Shown here in pieces: positions 11,920-23,177 of a stretch of DNA of 64,000 bases. Below the pieces are notes generated by a model that was not told where the DNA came from, searched no databases, and saw only the letters and a program-made list of their open reading frames with translations. A program made the position numbers and the translations under genes. The stretch is from Erpobdella octoculata (Eukaryota; Annelida; Clitellata; Hirudinida; Erpobdellidae): positions 50,809,543 through 50,873,542 of the forward strand of contig OZ022238.1 in NCBI GenBank assembly GCA_963978895.1, read 5' to 3'. Positions within the stretch are counted from its first letter, which is position 1; each line of letters begins with the position of its first letter.

Positions 11920-12050
11920 AGCTCAGTGAGACGTAGTGGTAGAACAACAGTAGAATACCGGGTTCGATTTCTGTAACACGAAAGGCCTGCATCACGCAAC
12001 CTTTTTAAGCAGGTTTAACTTTTAACTGATCACATCACTACAGTTTTTTT
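11920..12050 (+). repeat. tRNA-derived relic
   Basis: AGACGTAGTGGTAGAACA and ACCGGGTTCGATTTC resemble the A and B boxes of a tRNA-derived SINE head. A weaker relative lies at about 17790-17910, at the same place upstream of gene 3, with GGGTACCGGGTTAGATTTCC and then CTGAACTGGTCACC versus TAACTGATCACATC here. It therefore appears to have been duplicated with the gene. It is too degraded to be a tRNA gene. Confidence 0.45.
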
Positions 12051-12772
12051 TTCTTCAATTTTTGTGGTCATCAGATAAGAAGCAATTTTTTTTGTCGAAT
12101 TACATCATCAGTGGATCAAAAGCTTTGATATTTTAACTCGAAAACAAGTGAATCGCAGACAAAACTTGGTTTTTCAAAAATACTTCATATTTTGTAATTC
12201 AGCAGTTTCTAGCTCTTTGCAAAACAATTTTAGATAACGATAAGTCTATAAAATAAAAACCATTGATTACAGTCTTCTAAATACCTGATATGTGAAGTTT
12301 GTGAAGATAGAAAATATAAGAATGTTTACAATCAATATAGAAAAAACAAAGTTGTTATTATAAATTTTGATTCGAAAAATTAAATATAGCTTTTTCGAAT
12401 GAGTTAAAAACTGAATGTTTATTTTTATGAAAATTATTTGTAGTTTTTTTAAATTTTCTAAATTTGAATTGTTTTTATTTTATATCTCATTTAAAATTTG
12501 TCCAATAAATAATCTATTTACACAAATATGCGTAGGATGTGACATCTACATCTTACAGTGAAAAAATCGAACTCAAAGGAATTTAGTGAAAATCAAGTAT
12601 CTATTTGGAATATTTTGCATGATTTAATTACTTTATAATAATATGTATGAATATATGAAATTTCATAATTCGAGTTTATATAAATAATGCTGTATTTTTT
12701 CAAATTAATAAACAAAACAAAAGTGAATATGATCCATAATATGTTTTTTTCTCATAGTTTATTATTCATTAG

Positions 12773-13060
12773 CTAGTGTGCTACTTTGCCAAATGATATC
12801 TCAATGGGAATATTAATATTTAAAAAAAATGTTAGAAAAGAACCACTGCGATTGCGAACCCCCTGGTAAAACTTTAATAGAGCATCGCTGATCGGAAGTA
12901 CTATCTCAGTTCTGTTAACGGCTGTAAATTGTACACAATAGAATTCGGATGGAAGAACTGGATTGTTCTGGCTCACCGACAAAAACCGTGCAGTAATGAG
13001 GTTTTGCAAAAGCTGGACCGGATGAAACGGTTTATTACGCTTTGAAGCGTTACTCAACAT
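12773..13060 (-). other. Unassigned 95-codon open reading frame
   Basis: An ATG-started frame of 95 codons, less AT-rich than its surroundings, in the gene 2 to gene 3 interval. The composition looks protein-like (FHPVQLLQNL, LPSEFYCVQF) but I recognise no domain, and no splice partners or matching copies occur in the window. It could be a piece of a transposon or an unrelated exon fragment. The rest of 11776-13399 shows no gene. Confidence 0.2.
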
Positions 13061-13399
13061 AGAAGTTTATATTGCATAGTAAATATTCATTAGAACCAAA
13101 TCAAACCTCACGAGTTTTTAAAAAATTTTAAAATAGATTGTCGTCCCATGAATTTGGTTTGAGTGAATGTTCATGAAAAAACAGGCAGCAAGTAAAAATC
13201 CTAATTTACGTAAATATGAATAAATAACGTTGGACTTGTTTGATGAAAACAAGACAAATTTTGGATTTTGAGAAAACGTTTTAAAACAATTTTTAAAAAT
13301 TCAACTTGAGTTTTTTCTAATTTAAGAAAATTGACAATTAACAGTTGGAGTCTAATTTCAAGTTTCTGTTTGATTGGATAACGGGATGTTTATCAGTTT

Positions 13400-15674
13400 T
13401 CACTTCCAAAATTGGTTCACAAGAAAACAAACAAGCAAGACCGCCGGCAGAAATATTATAAAAGATTTCAAAGTTAAATATATATTATAAACTATGATTA
13501 TAAAAAAGAAAAAAAATAGGAAAAAAGGCACAAGAGCGGTTACGCTGGCTTTTGATTCCAAAACCTCTTTTGTCTGTTTGTCAATTTTTTCTTCTGGTTT
13601 AGATTCAAGCACCTCTTTTGTCTGTTTTTCTATTTCTTCCTTTGGTTTAGATCCTAGCACCTTTTTTGTTTTTTCTATCATCTCTTCCATTGGTTCTAAT
13701 CCTAGCACCTTTTTTTTCATCTCTTCCATTGGTTGTATTTCTATAATTCCTTTCGTCTGCTTTATCATTTCTTCCATTGCTTCATTAAGCTCAATTGCTT
13801 GCATTTCAAGCTTGTATCCAAGTTCGCAGCGTGCACCTCTGGCTAAATTTACGGAACTAGTTATAAGTGAAGTTAGATCAAACAGCAGTCCTGGGGCAGC
13901 TGCACCTGCGCGTATTCCCGCTGCTGCAACTCTAGTCAATGCAAAACCAAGTTTTGTAGCTCGAACACCAGCATTAGCAAAAGAATGAGCTATATTTTTT
14001 CCAAGTTTATTGGTGATAAAAGATGTTTGTTCAGTTTTATCATTTTCTGTTATTCCATGTATTTCGTTTATTATTTGCAACCATTTCAATGTTGTTAAAA
14101 AGTTACAGAGTGAGTGATCTGTTTTTACCAGGTTTACAGTGTCGTTCAGAAACTTTGATGTTAGAACAGAATCGACAATGCTTGTTATCACTCCTGTGGC
14201 ACCACCTGCAACACCCAATGCTGCTCCTGTAGCTGTCAAGGCAAGCGATGCCCCAGCCGTTGGAATGGCAGCAGCAACGCCCACAATGGTCAACACACCT
14301 CCAATAATTCCGGCAAGAGAAGAACCTATCATCGTACCATTAACGTTTTTGTTTTTCAAATGTAGATCAGAAGCTGTTTTTAATAAACGCTTCACTAATT
14401 CAGATCTAACAATGTAAAATAACTCAGTTCCAATACAAATTGATCTATTCAAAACTTCTTGATCAAGTGGTCTTTCAAAATCAGGTATACAATTATATAA
14501 ATCAAAGCCAATTTTGTTGCACATTTCTACTTCTTTAATCAATTCAGAAACAAGTGTGGAAACTTCACTAAGAAAACAGTTGTCCAGTTTATAGTTTGAC
14601 ATTTCAAATATTAAACCATCTTCAGTGCATGCAGTTATTTCTGTAAACTGACCTAGTATTCTAACAACCACTAATAAATCAAATCTTTTCAAAGCAAAGT
14701 AAATTTGTTTGAGATAAGAATTATTGTCTCCATAATCAGCTTCATCTAAAAAACGTTCATCAATTAAATCCATCAGAAGATTTTCCAGTTCTTTTGCTTC
14801 TGTTTGAATTGTTTTCCAGGATGATTTCAAATCCTTAAATTCTTTAACAATTTCTATAAATTTCGCATTATTTTTCTCATTATCGACAACATATAGCTTC
14901 AAATTTTCAATGTTGCGTAAATTATATTTAGTTTTTTCAAATTTGTAGTTTTCTAAAAGTTTCAAACAAGGCTGAACAGAAAGAGTTAAATCTTGACGGG
15001 GGTCTGCCAATATTATTTCCAAATCAATTAAACCGTTTAATAGGTTTGTCAAACCACTTGTCAACAAGTATTCAGTTGAATCATGCAAGTCCTCCGCATG
15101 AATGTTTATTTTATCAATTCTAGAATTCACATTCCTGAAAATAAAAAAAAATATGTTTAATTATTGAACAGATGTTTTGCCTGTAATTTCCTCGTCTACT
15201 GGCACCAGACTCAAATTGATTCTCGTTAAAGGATTTAAAGTACTTATACTCATTCCATTCACGGGACCTCGTCAAAAATCCCGTATTGTTATCTTTCGTA
15301 AATGCCTACTTAAATTAGAAATGGGTAATAAGTGGTGGTAGTGGTAATGTGATAAAGCATTTGCTTGTCAGAATAAGGTCGGCGGTTCGAATCTCACCGT
15401 ATCACCAGCTTCCGTCGAGATTGTCTGGAGGCAGCACGCACCTTAAGCATCTGCCTATAGTTAGTCAGGAGAGACTTTGGTGCGATGCGCCCCCTTTTCC
15501 GTTCACTCTCCCGCTCCGGCTCATTTTGTGACTGATTTTAATTTTTTTTACAAAAATCTTCCTCTATTGACTCTCAAGGTTGTGTGAAAATTTTATTACG
15601 ATCGGATGAATGATGTAGCAATGCAAATGTTTGTTTACATAGAGTTCTGAAAATGGCGCATGCCGAAACGCATA

Positions 15675-15713
<39 letters not shown>

Positions 15714-17461
15714 CACTCTATAAAAAATCGAACCCACGAACATCACTAAAAAATGATGGCTAGAAGTCCCAGTTTTTCGGAGCTACTTAACATATTAGAC
15801 TCGACCATAATAGGCTCAACAACTCCTCACTTCGAGAGCTAGTGTGCTGCCAGATAGATATAAACTGAGTTAAACAAAATTACCATGTCTTTTTAGTTTG
15901 ATAGTCTTGGATGTCACAAAGACAAGATTTCTCGGGGTCATCATTAGAGTGACAGTAATTAAAACAAAATTTAGCCAGAATCATTTCTTCTCTTTGATGA
16001 ATTGAAATAGTTATCTTCTTTACCGTCGTACCGTGATCACATGTCTCTGACTTTGTTTCTGGTGGGATCTCATTATCTATTTCATAACATAAGTCTTTAT
16101 AAATAAACTTCAGTTTCCATATGTTGTTTGTTCCAGTATTTGCAAAGTTTATAGAATTATTTGCTTTTGCTTCTTCCTGTTAATATAAGAAACGTATTAT
16201 TAAAAAATAAATAAATTGCATTTTAGATTGAAATAGTACTAACATTTTTATGAATTTTCCATTTGTCCAAATTTATTTCAGTTGACATTTCATCATCTAA
16301 ATCAATATTTTTATTTTGGGAAACTTTTTCAGAAAACCACAATTTTACGTTGCTTATGTGTTCTTCTAAATTATTTTCAACCGTGACCTTTATTGAATCA
16401 TCTTTTTTCATTTTAAATCCAGCTTTTTTGCCCTTTATCTAAAAACAGAAATAACCTTTCTGAAACTAATTGAAGCCTTCAAAAAATAAAACGACATATT
16501 CAGTTACCTCAAAACTAGCTTGAATACACAATTTTTTCTTTTCTATAACTGTTTCAATAATAATTTTTAAAATTTCATTTTTACATTTCGGAAACAGATA
16601 AAATTCACAATCCGGATCTTTGAGTTTGTAGGGTATTTTATCATAAGTAAAATATAACTGCCAATAACCATAATTTTCTCCAAAGTAAATGGTTTTATCA
16701 TCAAATTCCACAGACTTGCCATTTGTAACGTTGCCGATTCTGACAGTTCTGGTCCAGGATACATTCTCTAACCTTTCAACATCAACCTTTTTAACTAAAT
16801 TGGGGTAATATTTTGTACTTTCAGCGTAAACGATCGACACATTTTCTATCGATTTGTTCAGCTTATTTTCAATGCAAATTTTGTCCAAGTAATGCAAGTG
16901 AAGGTTTTCATGATTAACTTTCATTATAAATTTAGCTTCTTTTATGCCTTCTATCTAAAAAAAAGAAATAACCTTTCTGAAACTAATTGAAACCTTCAAA
17001 AAATAAAACTCGGCAAATTCAGTTACCTCAAAACTAGCTTTAATAATGTCATTGTTGAGTTCTTTGTCTTTTATAACGGTTTCAATAATAATTTTTAAAG
17101 TTTTATCTTTACAATTCAAAGACAAAGAAAATTCACAATCCGGATCTTTGAGTTTGTAGGGTATTTTATCATAAGTAAAATATAACTGCCAATAACCATA
17201 ATTATCTCCAAAATAAATAGTTTTAGCAGAAACTTCCTTGGACTTTCCATTTATAACGTTGCCTATTTTGACAGTTCTAGTCCAGGATACATTCTCTAAC
17301 CTTTCAACATCAACCTTTTCCAATAAATTGGGGTAATATTTTGTACTTTCAGCGTAAACGATCGACACATTTTCTATTAATTTGTTCAGTTTATTTTCAA
17401 CGCAAATTTTGTCCAAGTAATGCAAGTGAAGGTTTTTATTATTTATTTCAATTTTCTTCAT
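13400..17461 (-). CDS. Gene 3: three beta-type domains, ApoL-like domain, hydrophobic tail
   Basis: Five exons on the minus strand: E1a 17461-17027, E1b 16954-16508, E2 16438-16244, E3 16176-15884, E4 15134-13400, about 1034 residues. E1 is duplicated. Both copies have VYAESTKYYPNL, VERLENVSWTRTV and YWQLYFTYDKIPYKL; E1b follows a 72-bp phase-0 intron with its own TTTTAG acceptor and stays in frame, so the protein has three such domains. E3 is 293 nt (usually 251) because of a Cys-containing insert (SNDDPEKSCLCD). E4 has the standard hairpin (AAIPTAGASLALTATG, GGATGVITSIVDSVL). After GYKLEMQAIEL it gains four degenerate KQTKEVLESKP-type repeats, then two hydrophobic segments (FFLFFFFFIIIVY and FIIFLPAVLLVCFLV) that look like a C-terminal membrane hairpin. 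Intron 3 carries SINE-like repeats. Largest and most elaborate member. Confidence 0.8.
15335..15720 (+). mobile_element. SINE-like repeat in intron 3 of gene 3
   Basis: A tRNA-like head (GTGGTAATGTGATAAAGC and GGCGGTTCGAATCTC, boxes A and B) is followed by a body ending in CTCTCAAGGTTGTGTGAAAA, ATTACGATCGGATGAATG and a (TA)n tract. The same tail occurs inverted at 48240-48360. Non-autonomous, no coding capacity. Confidence 0.65.
15721..15860 (-). repeat. SINE-like repeat, partial copy
   Basis: Shares AAAAATGATGGC, AGTTTTTCGGAGC-type sequence and TAATAGGCTCAACAA with 20105-20200, where it follows a clear tRNA-like head in reverse orientation. CGAACCCACGAACATC at its left end looks like a degraded B box. 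Confidence 0.5.
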
Positions 17462-17572
17462 AACTTTAATTAAATAAAACCTTATAAATTACTTTAAATG
17501 CTTAGCCGTAAGTTAAATGTACAGCTCGTTAGCTGTTTCGAGATGTTTCATAGTATTAACTAATTCAAAACG

Positions 17573-17650
17573 ACTTTCGATTTAGCTACAGTGTAGCTCT
17601 TTAATTGTGTACTTATTCACGCTTGGGTTAATTTTTGACATCATCAGTTG
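17573..17650 (-). promoter_or_regulatory. Conserved upstream block of gene 3
   Basis: About 110-190 bp upstream of the gene 3 start. Carries CTTTCGATTTAGCTACAGTG, TTAATTGTGTACTTATTC and ACGCTTGGGTTAA, corresponding in order to the blocks upstream of genes 1 and 2. An ATGTACAGCTCGTTAGCTG stretch lies between it and the gene (about 17516). Confidence 0.5.
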
Positions 17651-18009
17651 GCTATTTATTCACTATAAAATTATCAAAATAACAAACTATTTTAACTATT
17701 TGAAGACAGTAGCAATTTTTAAAACATAAAATATTAAAACAGCTAACAGAAAATTTAATTTGATTTGATTATCAATAACGATTATCTTAAAAGAGCTTAA
17801 TGAAGCGTATAATGTAGGTTTAGGTAAACCCTTTAGTTTTTATAGCTGGGTACCGGGTTAGATTTCCATACCTTAAAAAACTCTTGACTGAACTGGTCAC
17901 CAAAAAATATGCAGTTTTTTAGTGGGCTTTATGAAAGTGAAAGATTATGTACAGCTGCTATTATCAAAGTGGTTTGGAAGTTGATTTTCAAAAATTGGAT
18001 TGTTTTTTC

Positions 18010-18230
18010 AACATTTGTTTGACTGAAAAAGTCGAGCAGTAAAGCCTGAGTTGGTGGTTCGAATCCCGCTGGCAAAACCAGCCTCTGCAGGAGTGTGGGT
18101 AGGCACCTATGAATGGCTGCCTCTGGTTATGCTGTAAAATAGTCCCACTAGTGAGTAATGTTAGATAGGCGATTAGTGGCCTGGAGGTCTTAGGACGAAC
18201 GCCACGTTGAAACAAGCCAAAACAAGTACA
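18010..18230 (+). mobile_element. tRNA-derived SINE-like element
   Basis: Contains a B-box-like GGTGGTTCGAATCCC near its left end, a body with TGGGTAGGCACCTATGAATG and TTATGCTGTAAAATAGTCCC, and a right part with GGTCTTAGGACGAACG. CTGTAAAATAGT-type sequence is shared with the element at 61421-61600, so the two may be relatives. The box A region is poorly preserved. Confidence 0.55.
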
Positions 18231-18339
18231 ACTTTAAAATTGTATTTTTATTTCGTTTTCCATCACCAGCAAACGAGTTAAAAATAGAAAAAAAACAAAC
18301 AATTAACATGCATGATATTAAGACATGAACAAAAAGACA

Positions 18340-18660
18340 GTAAAGTGGTGAAATTCAATTTGAGACAATATTTTTCTACCGGATTCTTAAATAAATTATT
18401 TTATATCCTTTAATATTTCTAAATTTAGTTAAAAAATTAATCTTCTTATTTTTCTTTTCTATTATGTTAAAGTCATACGTTACCGTTGGTAAGAGGCCTG
18501 GCTAAGTGAATTGTTTCGATAGTAGCTAAGCAAAAGCAGTAGCTGTATGTACGTTTTTGTGACGGTGGGAAATTTTTGTTAGCAGTTTAAAATCATGTTT
18601 AAAATTTTATATTAAACTAGCAGTACCCGTCGCGACTTCGCTCGCTTGAAATTAAAAAAT
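18340..18660. repeat. Dispersed repeat, copy 2, with retrotransposon-like end
   Basis: Related to 480-740. It carries the uninterrupted target site ACAGTAAAGTGGTG, the pre-insertion form of the site occupied by the MITE at 283-477. It ends in CTAGCAGTACCCGTCGCGAC, a motif common at ends of invertebrate non-LTR element derivatives. From 18661 to 20027 I find no supportable gene; the 66-codon frame at 18668 looks like a chance frame in repeat DNA. Confidence 0.55.
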
Positions 18661-20027
18661 TTGAACCATGCATAATAGAGCCCTGAACGATTTTTGGAAA
18701 CCTTATCCACTTCATTTTATAGGCCAAAAATTCAGGCCCAAACTGGTATATGAATCATATGCACTAAAGTCGAGCCATTGCCCGGTCCGTGCTGAACTGG
18801 ACCCAGCTAGTTTTAACAAGCGCAAAGTCTCAAAGCTGAGAAAAATAATGAAACACGTATCGTATTAGTTTTTAAAAGAATTTAGATACCGAATAAATTA
18901 AGCGGTTTTTATTTATTTTTTTAATTTTTCAGAGAAAACTAGAAAATTAAAATTTAAAGATAACCTTACATACAACACCGATTTATGGTACAGGTTACAC
19001 TGATATATGAGATGTATGAAATTAGAAGGAAATGAAAGCATAGCAGTACCTTTTTTGCATGTAAAAATTGTTTTAATTAAATTAAAACAAAGTTCTTAAT
19101 TAAACATGTTTCGTTTAATTTATAATTACATCATGTACTAATTAAAATGTAACTCTTCGTTTGCTTCAAACCAACAGTCTCCGAACATTCGGGACCATTT
19201 GACATCACGAGGTTTTTAATATTCTTATTACTTCACGTTTTATTTAAATCTATGTTTTTTAACGGGTTTTTTAACGCCACGAGACAATATTTTTTAACAA
19301 GCCATATGTAGTATTAAATGCGGTTCGTAGACATGGCACTTCAAAACTTATAACAACACAAAAAGAACAGATCAACGACAGCGACTTCCCACGATTACAA
19401 TCACTTTGCTATCCACTGCGGCCCAGCTTAAGCAAGCATGTTCCCACCGGAAAGGTTTTAAAGTTTAATGGAAAAACGAAAAATGTGTTCGGTTGCCAGA
19501 AAAATCAAACTGCCTCAACTTAGACAATTACCAGAAACATTAAAAAATTTTGATGAAGATGTCTTTAGTCCTAGCATTTTTATGAGCCTACCAATATGCA
19601 GTTTAATTTTATGATGCTGGAATTTCCATTTCGGTTGCATTGCGTAGTCGAGTTCTATTGATTAAGTTTGAATTTGGTAATTTTTAAACTGTTATTCATA
19701 TGGGATGGGACAAAATCCGTTCGATGTTTAAACTTTAATTTAATACGAAACAAAACAGCTGTCAATACAAAATAAAAAAAATCTTATCAAAAAGGAAAAA
19801 TAGCGAAATAAAAACCTTTAAAAGCCCGAACAAAACCGGTTAAACCAGATAGTAACAATCTTAACGTACACTCCAATTGGTAATATATACTTGTGTATCT
19901 GTTGCGCTTAATTCAATAATTTTGTGCTCTTTTAAAACAAAAAAGTTTTTAGAAATAAAACTATAATTCAATAAAAACTTATTATCCTTATTAACTTATT
20001 GTTAAATTAAAAACTTATTGAATAACG

Positions 20028-20200
20028 TATCCAGAGGGAATTGAACCCGCTTGTCAACGGTAACACAGTCTCGCCTTAATGCAAGCGCTCTTATACTTTG
20101 CCCCACCAACCATCACCAAAAATGATGGCCAAAATCCTAGTCTTTTGGAGCAACTTAACATTAGACTTGGCTATAATGGGCTCATCAATTTCTTACTCTT
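20028..20200 (-). mobile_element. tRNA-derived SINE-like element
   Basis: On the minus strand, GTTGGTGGGGCAAAGTATAA (A-box region) and GCGGGTTCAATTCCC (B box) lie about 45 bp apart, as in a tRNA-derived head. The adjoining ATGATGGCCAAAATCC...TAATGGGCTCATCAA part matches 15755-15840. It is not a functional tRNA because the cloverleaf is not preserved. Confidence 0.55.
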
Positions 20201-20910
20201 TGCCTATATAGACAAAACATTTCTTGAAACCCAATCCGGATTAAACAAGATCGTTTAGAACAACGGTAGTTGATCTGTAGTGAAGCGCGTTTAAACAAGC
20301 ATAAAAACGCTGTGACATTAATACACCTACTACTGTTTGCAAGATGATTTTTAGCGTAGATGTTTAAACAGTGAATTATACCGGAGGTATAGCCCATGCA
20401 GATCTGATACCCATTTTTGTATCTGATCCCCATTTTTGTATCTGATACCCAATTACATATCTAATACCCATTTTTGTATCTGATACCCATTTCTGTATTT
20501 GATACCAATCTCTGTATCTGATACTCATTTTTAATTCTGATACCCATATTTAATTCTGATACCCATTTTTAATTCTGATACCCATTTTTAATTCTGATAC
20601 CCAATCTTGTATCTGATACCGATTTTTGTATCTGAGACCTAATGAAAATCACAGAAAGTTCTTTAATTTTGTTTTTGAAGATTTACTTTATAGTTTTTTA
20701 TTTAACGAAAAATCTTTTAGTTGCAGAACCGCATGCAAATTTAAGCAAAAGCAAGCGATTAAAAAGGCAGACTTACCAATTTACATAAGATAAATTTGGA
20801 TTAAAACGCACATTCCATGGTTTGCTTGTTTGTATAGATCTCAATGATTATGAATGTGCTGACAATAGGCCGGCTGGGTGAAGAATTGAAAGAGTCTTAA
20901 GAAAAGAAAT
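20200..20910 (+). repeat. Large repeat R1, copy 1, with TATCTGATACCC minisatellite
   Basis: Order of landmarks: CAATCCGGATTAAACAAGA, AACGGTAGTTGATCTG, CATAAAAACGC, GTGACATTAATACA, then about twelve degenerate 18-20-bp units of the type TATCTGATACCCATTTTTG (20400-20640), then ACCGCATGCAAATTT, TTCCATGGTTTGCTTGTTTG and GGCTGGGTGAAGAATTGAAA. The same order recurs at 27230-28100 and 30170-31600. Probably an unclassified transposable element; no coding frame. Confidence 0.6.
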
Positions 20911-21299
20911 AGCAGCACCTAAATTTTTATTTTTATTTATTAACTTCCTTGTTTCTTTGTAGCATTTATCCAGAATAAGTAAAATTACACAGTACTCTGG
21001 GTTCAAAGTATTTATAAGTACGAGTACATTATGTTTGTTGTACTTAAGTACAAGTACTCAAGTACATTGAACTTTGTTACTGTCAAGAAAAAATACAATA
21101 ATTTGTTTCATCCACCAGTAAAGAGCCGTCACTGGCCGAGTGTTGGCTGTCATCGACAGTCATGTGTAAAGAAATTAAGAGGTAATGAATTGACAAGGTT
21201 TTCCAACCCATAACGCAGAATCGGAAAATCACATAGGTTCCAGCAAAACTGGGAAAAACTGCTTTTGACAGTCAGTCAAAAGAATCGACCATGTAGCTT

Positions 21300-21425
21300 G
21301 TAGATTGCGGACGAAACTTTGAGTGAAGATGATGGTTTGCTGTATTCATCGTCTTGCCAAGTGTTTCGAAAACAGCTAAGTTGTTCGGGACAAATAGAAT
21401 TAATAGGGGGTCATATTGTATACAT
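21300..21425 (+). mobile_element. LTR-element 3' internal relic
   Basis: TTGTTCGGGACAAATAGAAT followed by a TAATAGGGGGT purine tract resembles the segment just before the 3' LTR of the element at 33344-35128 (TGTTCGGGACGAACAGAATT, AAGAAGGGGGTAATA). It is therefore likely the end of the internal region of a related LTR element. Confidence 0.45.
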
Positions 21426-21434
21426 AGGCGGCTC

Positions 21435-22403
21435 TAGGGTTGTTGATTCGAGTAGTAACGAATGAGTAAGTAACGAATACCAGGCTGTAACAAATAGTAA
21501 CGAATACTCGGCCGCGAACAATGTCGTTACTCTCGTTACTCGTTACTGACGTACTCATTCACACATTCACAGTCGTAGGCAGTCGACTACTCGTACTCTT
21601 ACTCGGCAATATCAAGCTGTATGCGTTTCGAATACACGAAAGTAACGAGAATCTACATCCCTTGCAGTTGGTCGTTATATTGCCTATACGTACAGTCATA
21701 TATATATAGAATAGGTATATATATATAGGATGAGCCTATCTTTTAAGAATATTTAAGATGGCTCTGTAACTGTACTCTCTTTCCGTATTTCCGTCTAACG
21801 TAAGGCAGTTTAAGGCACGTACACCTAGAAACATGGAATGATGAACTATACGCGAAAGACATTATTATTAACTACATTAAAAGAATTGAACAAAAAAAAT
21901 ATTTAAAGAGTAAACAATTTCAAAAAAAAATTTTTTAAACTTGAAATAAGTTTCATTTCTTTAGTTTCGGTACATCTATTTGTCTAAATTTAGACTCTAA
22001 ATAAAGCGCTACCGATAGTTCGCATTATGCGGTAGTTTATCGAATTACTTAAATGAATTTACTTGCCGATGAAAAGAAAAATTAAAATTATTTTTCCAAG
22101 TAATTGAAAACCTTCTAGCCCACCAATAAAACGACATTTTTAGGCAATTCAATAGTGAAAGTGGAAAAACCAATGGAGATAGAAATAGAATGCAGATCAC
22201 GTGAAATTGACTACATTATTCATATGAATCATATGATGCACTAACAACACGAGTACTCAAATCTACCGAGTCGCAGTGCGCAACGAGGCCACCATCCGCA
22301 AAGCTAGTAACGATATGTGTAACGAATACAGAGTAACGAATCCTTAGCCCCCGAGTACTCGAAAGTAACGAATACACGAAAGTAACGAGAATCTACATCC
22401 CTA
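21435..22403. mobile_element. hAT-like non-autonomous element, 969 bp
   Basis: Ends TAGGGTTGTTGATTC and GAATCTACATCCCTA are inverted (13 of 15 matching), flanked by an identical 8-bp duplication GGCGGCTC (21427-21434 and 22404-22411). TAGGG termini with 8-bp duplications fit the hAT superfamily. Both subterminal regions are crowded with GTAACGAATAC and AGTAACGAG motifs in both orientations, as expected of transposase binding sites. No transposase frame is visible. Confidence 0.75.
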
Positions 22404-22460
22404 GGCGGCTCCTATCACTAACACCGACTTTTGCGATCACACCGACACTTTTTGAAATGT

Positions 22461-22560
22461 CGGTGTCAACGCCAACCAGTCGGTGTCAACGCCAACCAGT
22501 CGGTGTCAACGCCAACCAGTCGGTGTCAACGCCAACCAGTCGGTGTCAACGCCAACCAGT
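22461..22560. repeat. 20-bp minisatellite, 5 units (left arm)
   Basis: Five identical CGGTGTCAACGCCAACCAGT units followed by a partial CGGTG. Identity between units points to recent expansion or homogenisation. Confidence 0.95.
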
Positions 22561-23033
22561 CGGTGAACTCCACTGCTGATTGGTTATTAGCTTCTTTCTA
22601 TTTGAACTGCAACTTGATATGACTCGAAGGTGTCTTCACCCACTTTTTGACCTAGAGCTCTAAAACTTTCGGGAAACGACTCCAATTCATTGCGACACCG
22701 CAGACTGATATCACGGTTCTGTATAAGTATAACACAGAGATCAGGAAGTCGTTGTATAGACATTAGCGGTGCCACAGTCTCTGATACGGGTATCCATGTG
22801 GTGCTGCTTAATGCTGATCACCAACTGCATTCGCCGGGCAGGTTGCTTCGTGTGGTGGGGTAGCTCTAGTTGTTTCTGAGCAACGGGATTTTACCCCTCA
22901 CGACCATGAGGCTGTTGGCGTTTTCGTCGCGACTTCGCCTTGTCTTTTTTCACTACCAGCTGCTCGCACATTTTACATAAGAAAAAACATTTTTATAAAC
23001 AATTGTCTTCAGTTGCAATAAAACGACTATTTA

Positions 23034-23177
23034 CTAACCCTTTGCAGTTTTTTGATATTGTGACAAAGTAACTGTTTTGTCACACTTCAGGTGCGTCCTC
23101 CGTTTACACATGTTGCAAGACAATGCCCGAGCATTCTTGGCAACAGTTTTGTTACAACAAACACAGATGCTTTTCAT
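23034..23177 (-). CDS. PHD-like zinc-finger fragment of a transposon
   Basis: A 47-codon frame from ATG to TAG inside the foldback-like element. Its cysteines and histidine are spaced CxxC...CxxC...HxxC (ICVCCNK, SCNMCKRR, THLKCDK), the first part of a PHD-type finger as found at the N-termini of many retrotransposon and transposon proteins. It is short and could be an exon or a remnant. Function is not established. Confidence 0.4.
   Translation of the reverse strand: MKSICVCCNKTVAKNARALSCNMCKRRTHLKCDKTVTLSQYQKTAKG

Noticed and set aside
20028..20112. Functional tRNA genes here and at 15340, 18046 and 61421
   Set aside because: A and B boxes are visible, but cloverleaf stems are not preserved and repeat bodies follow, so these are SINE-like heads.
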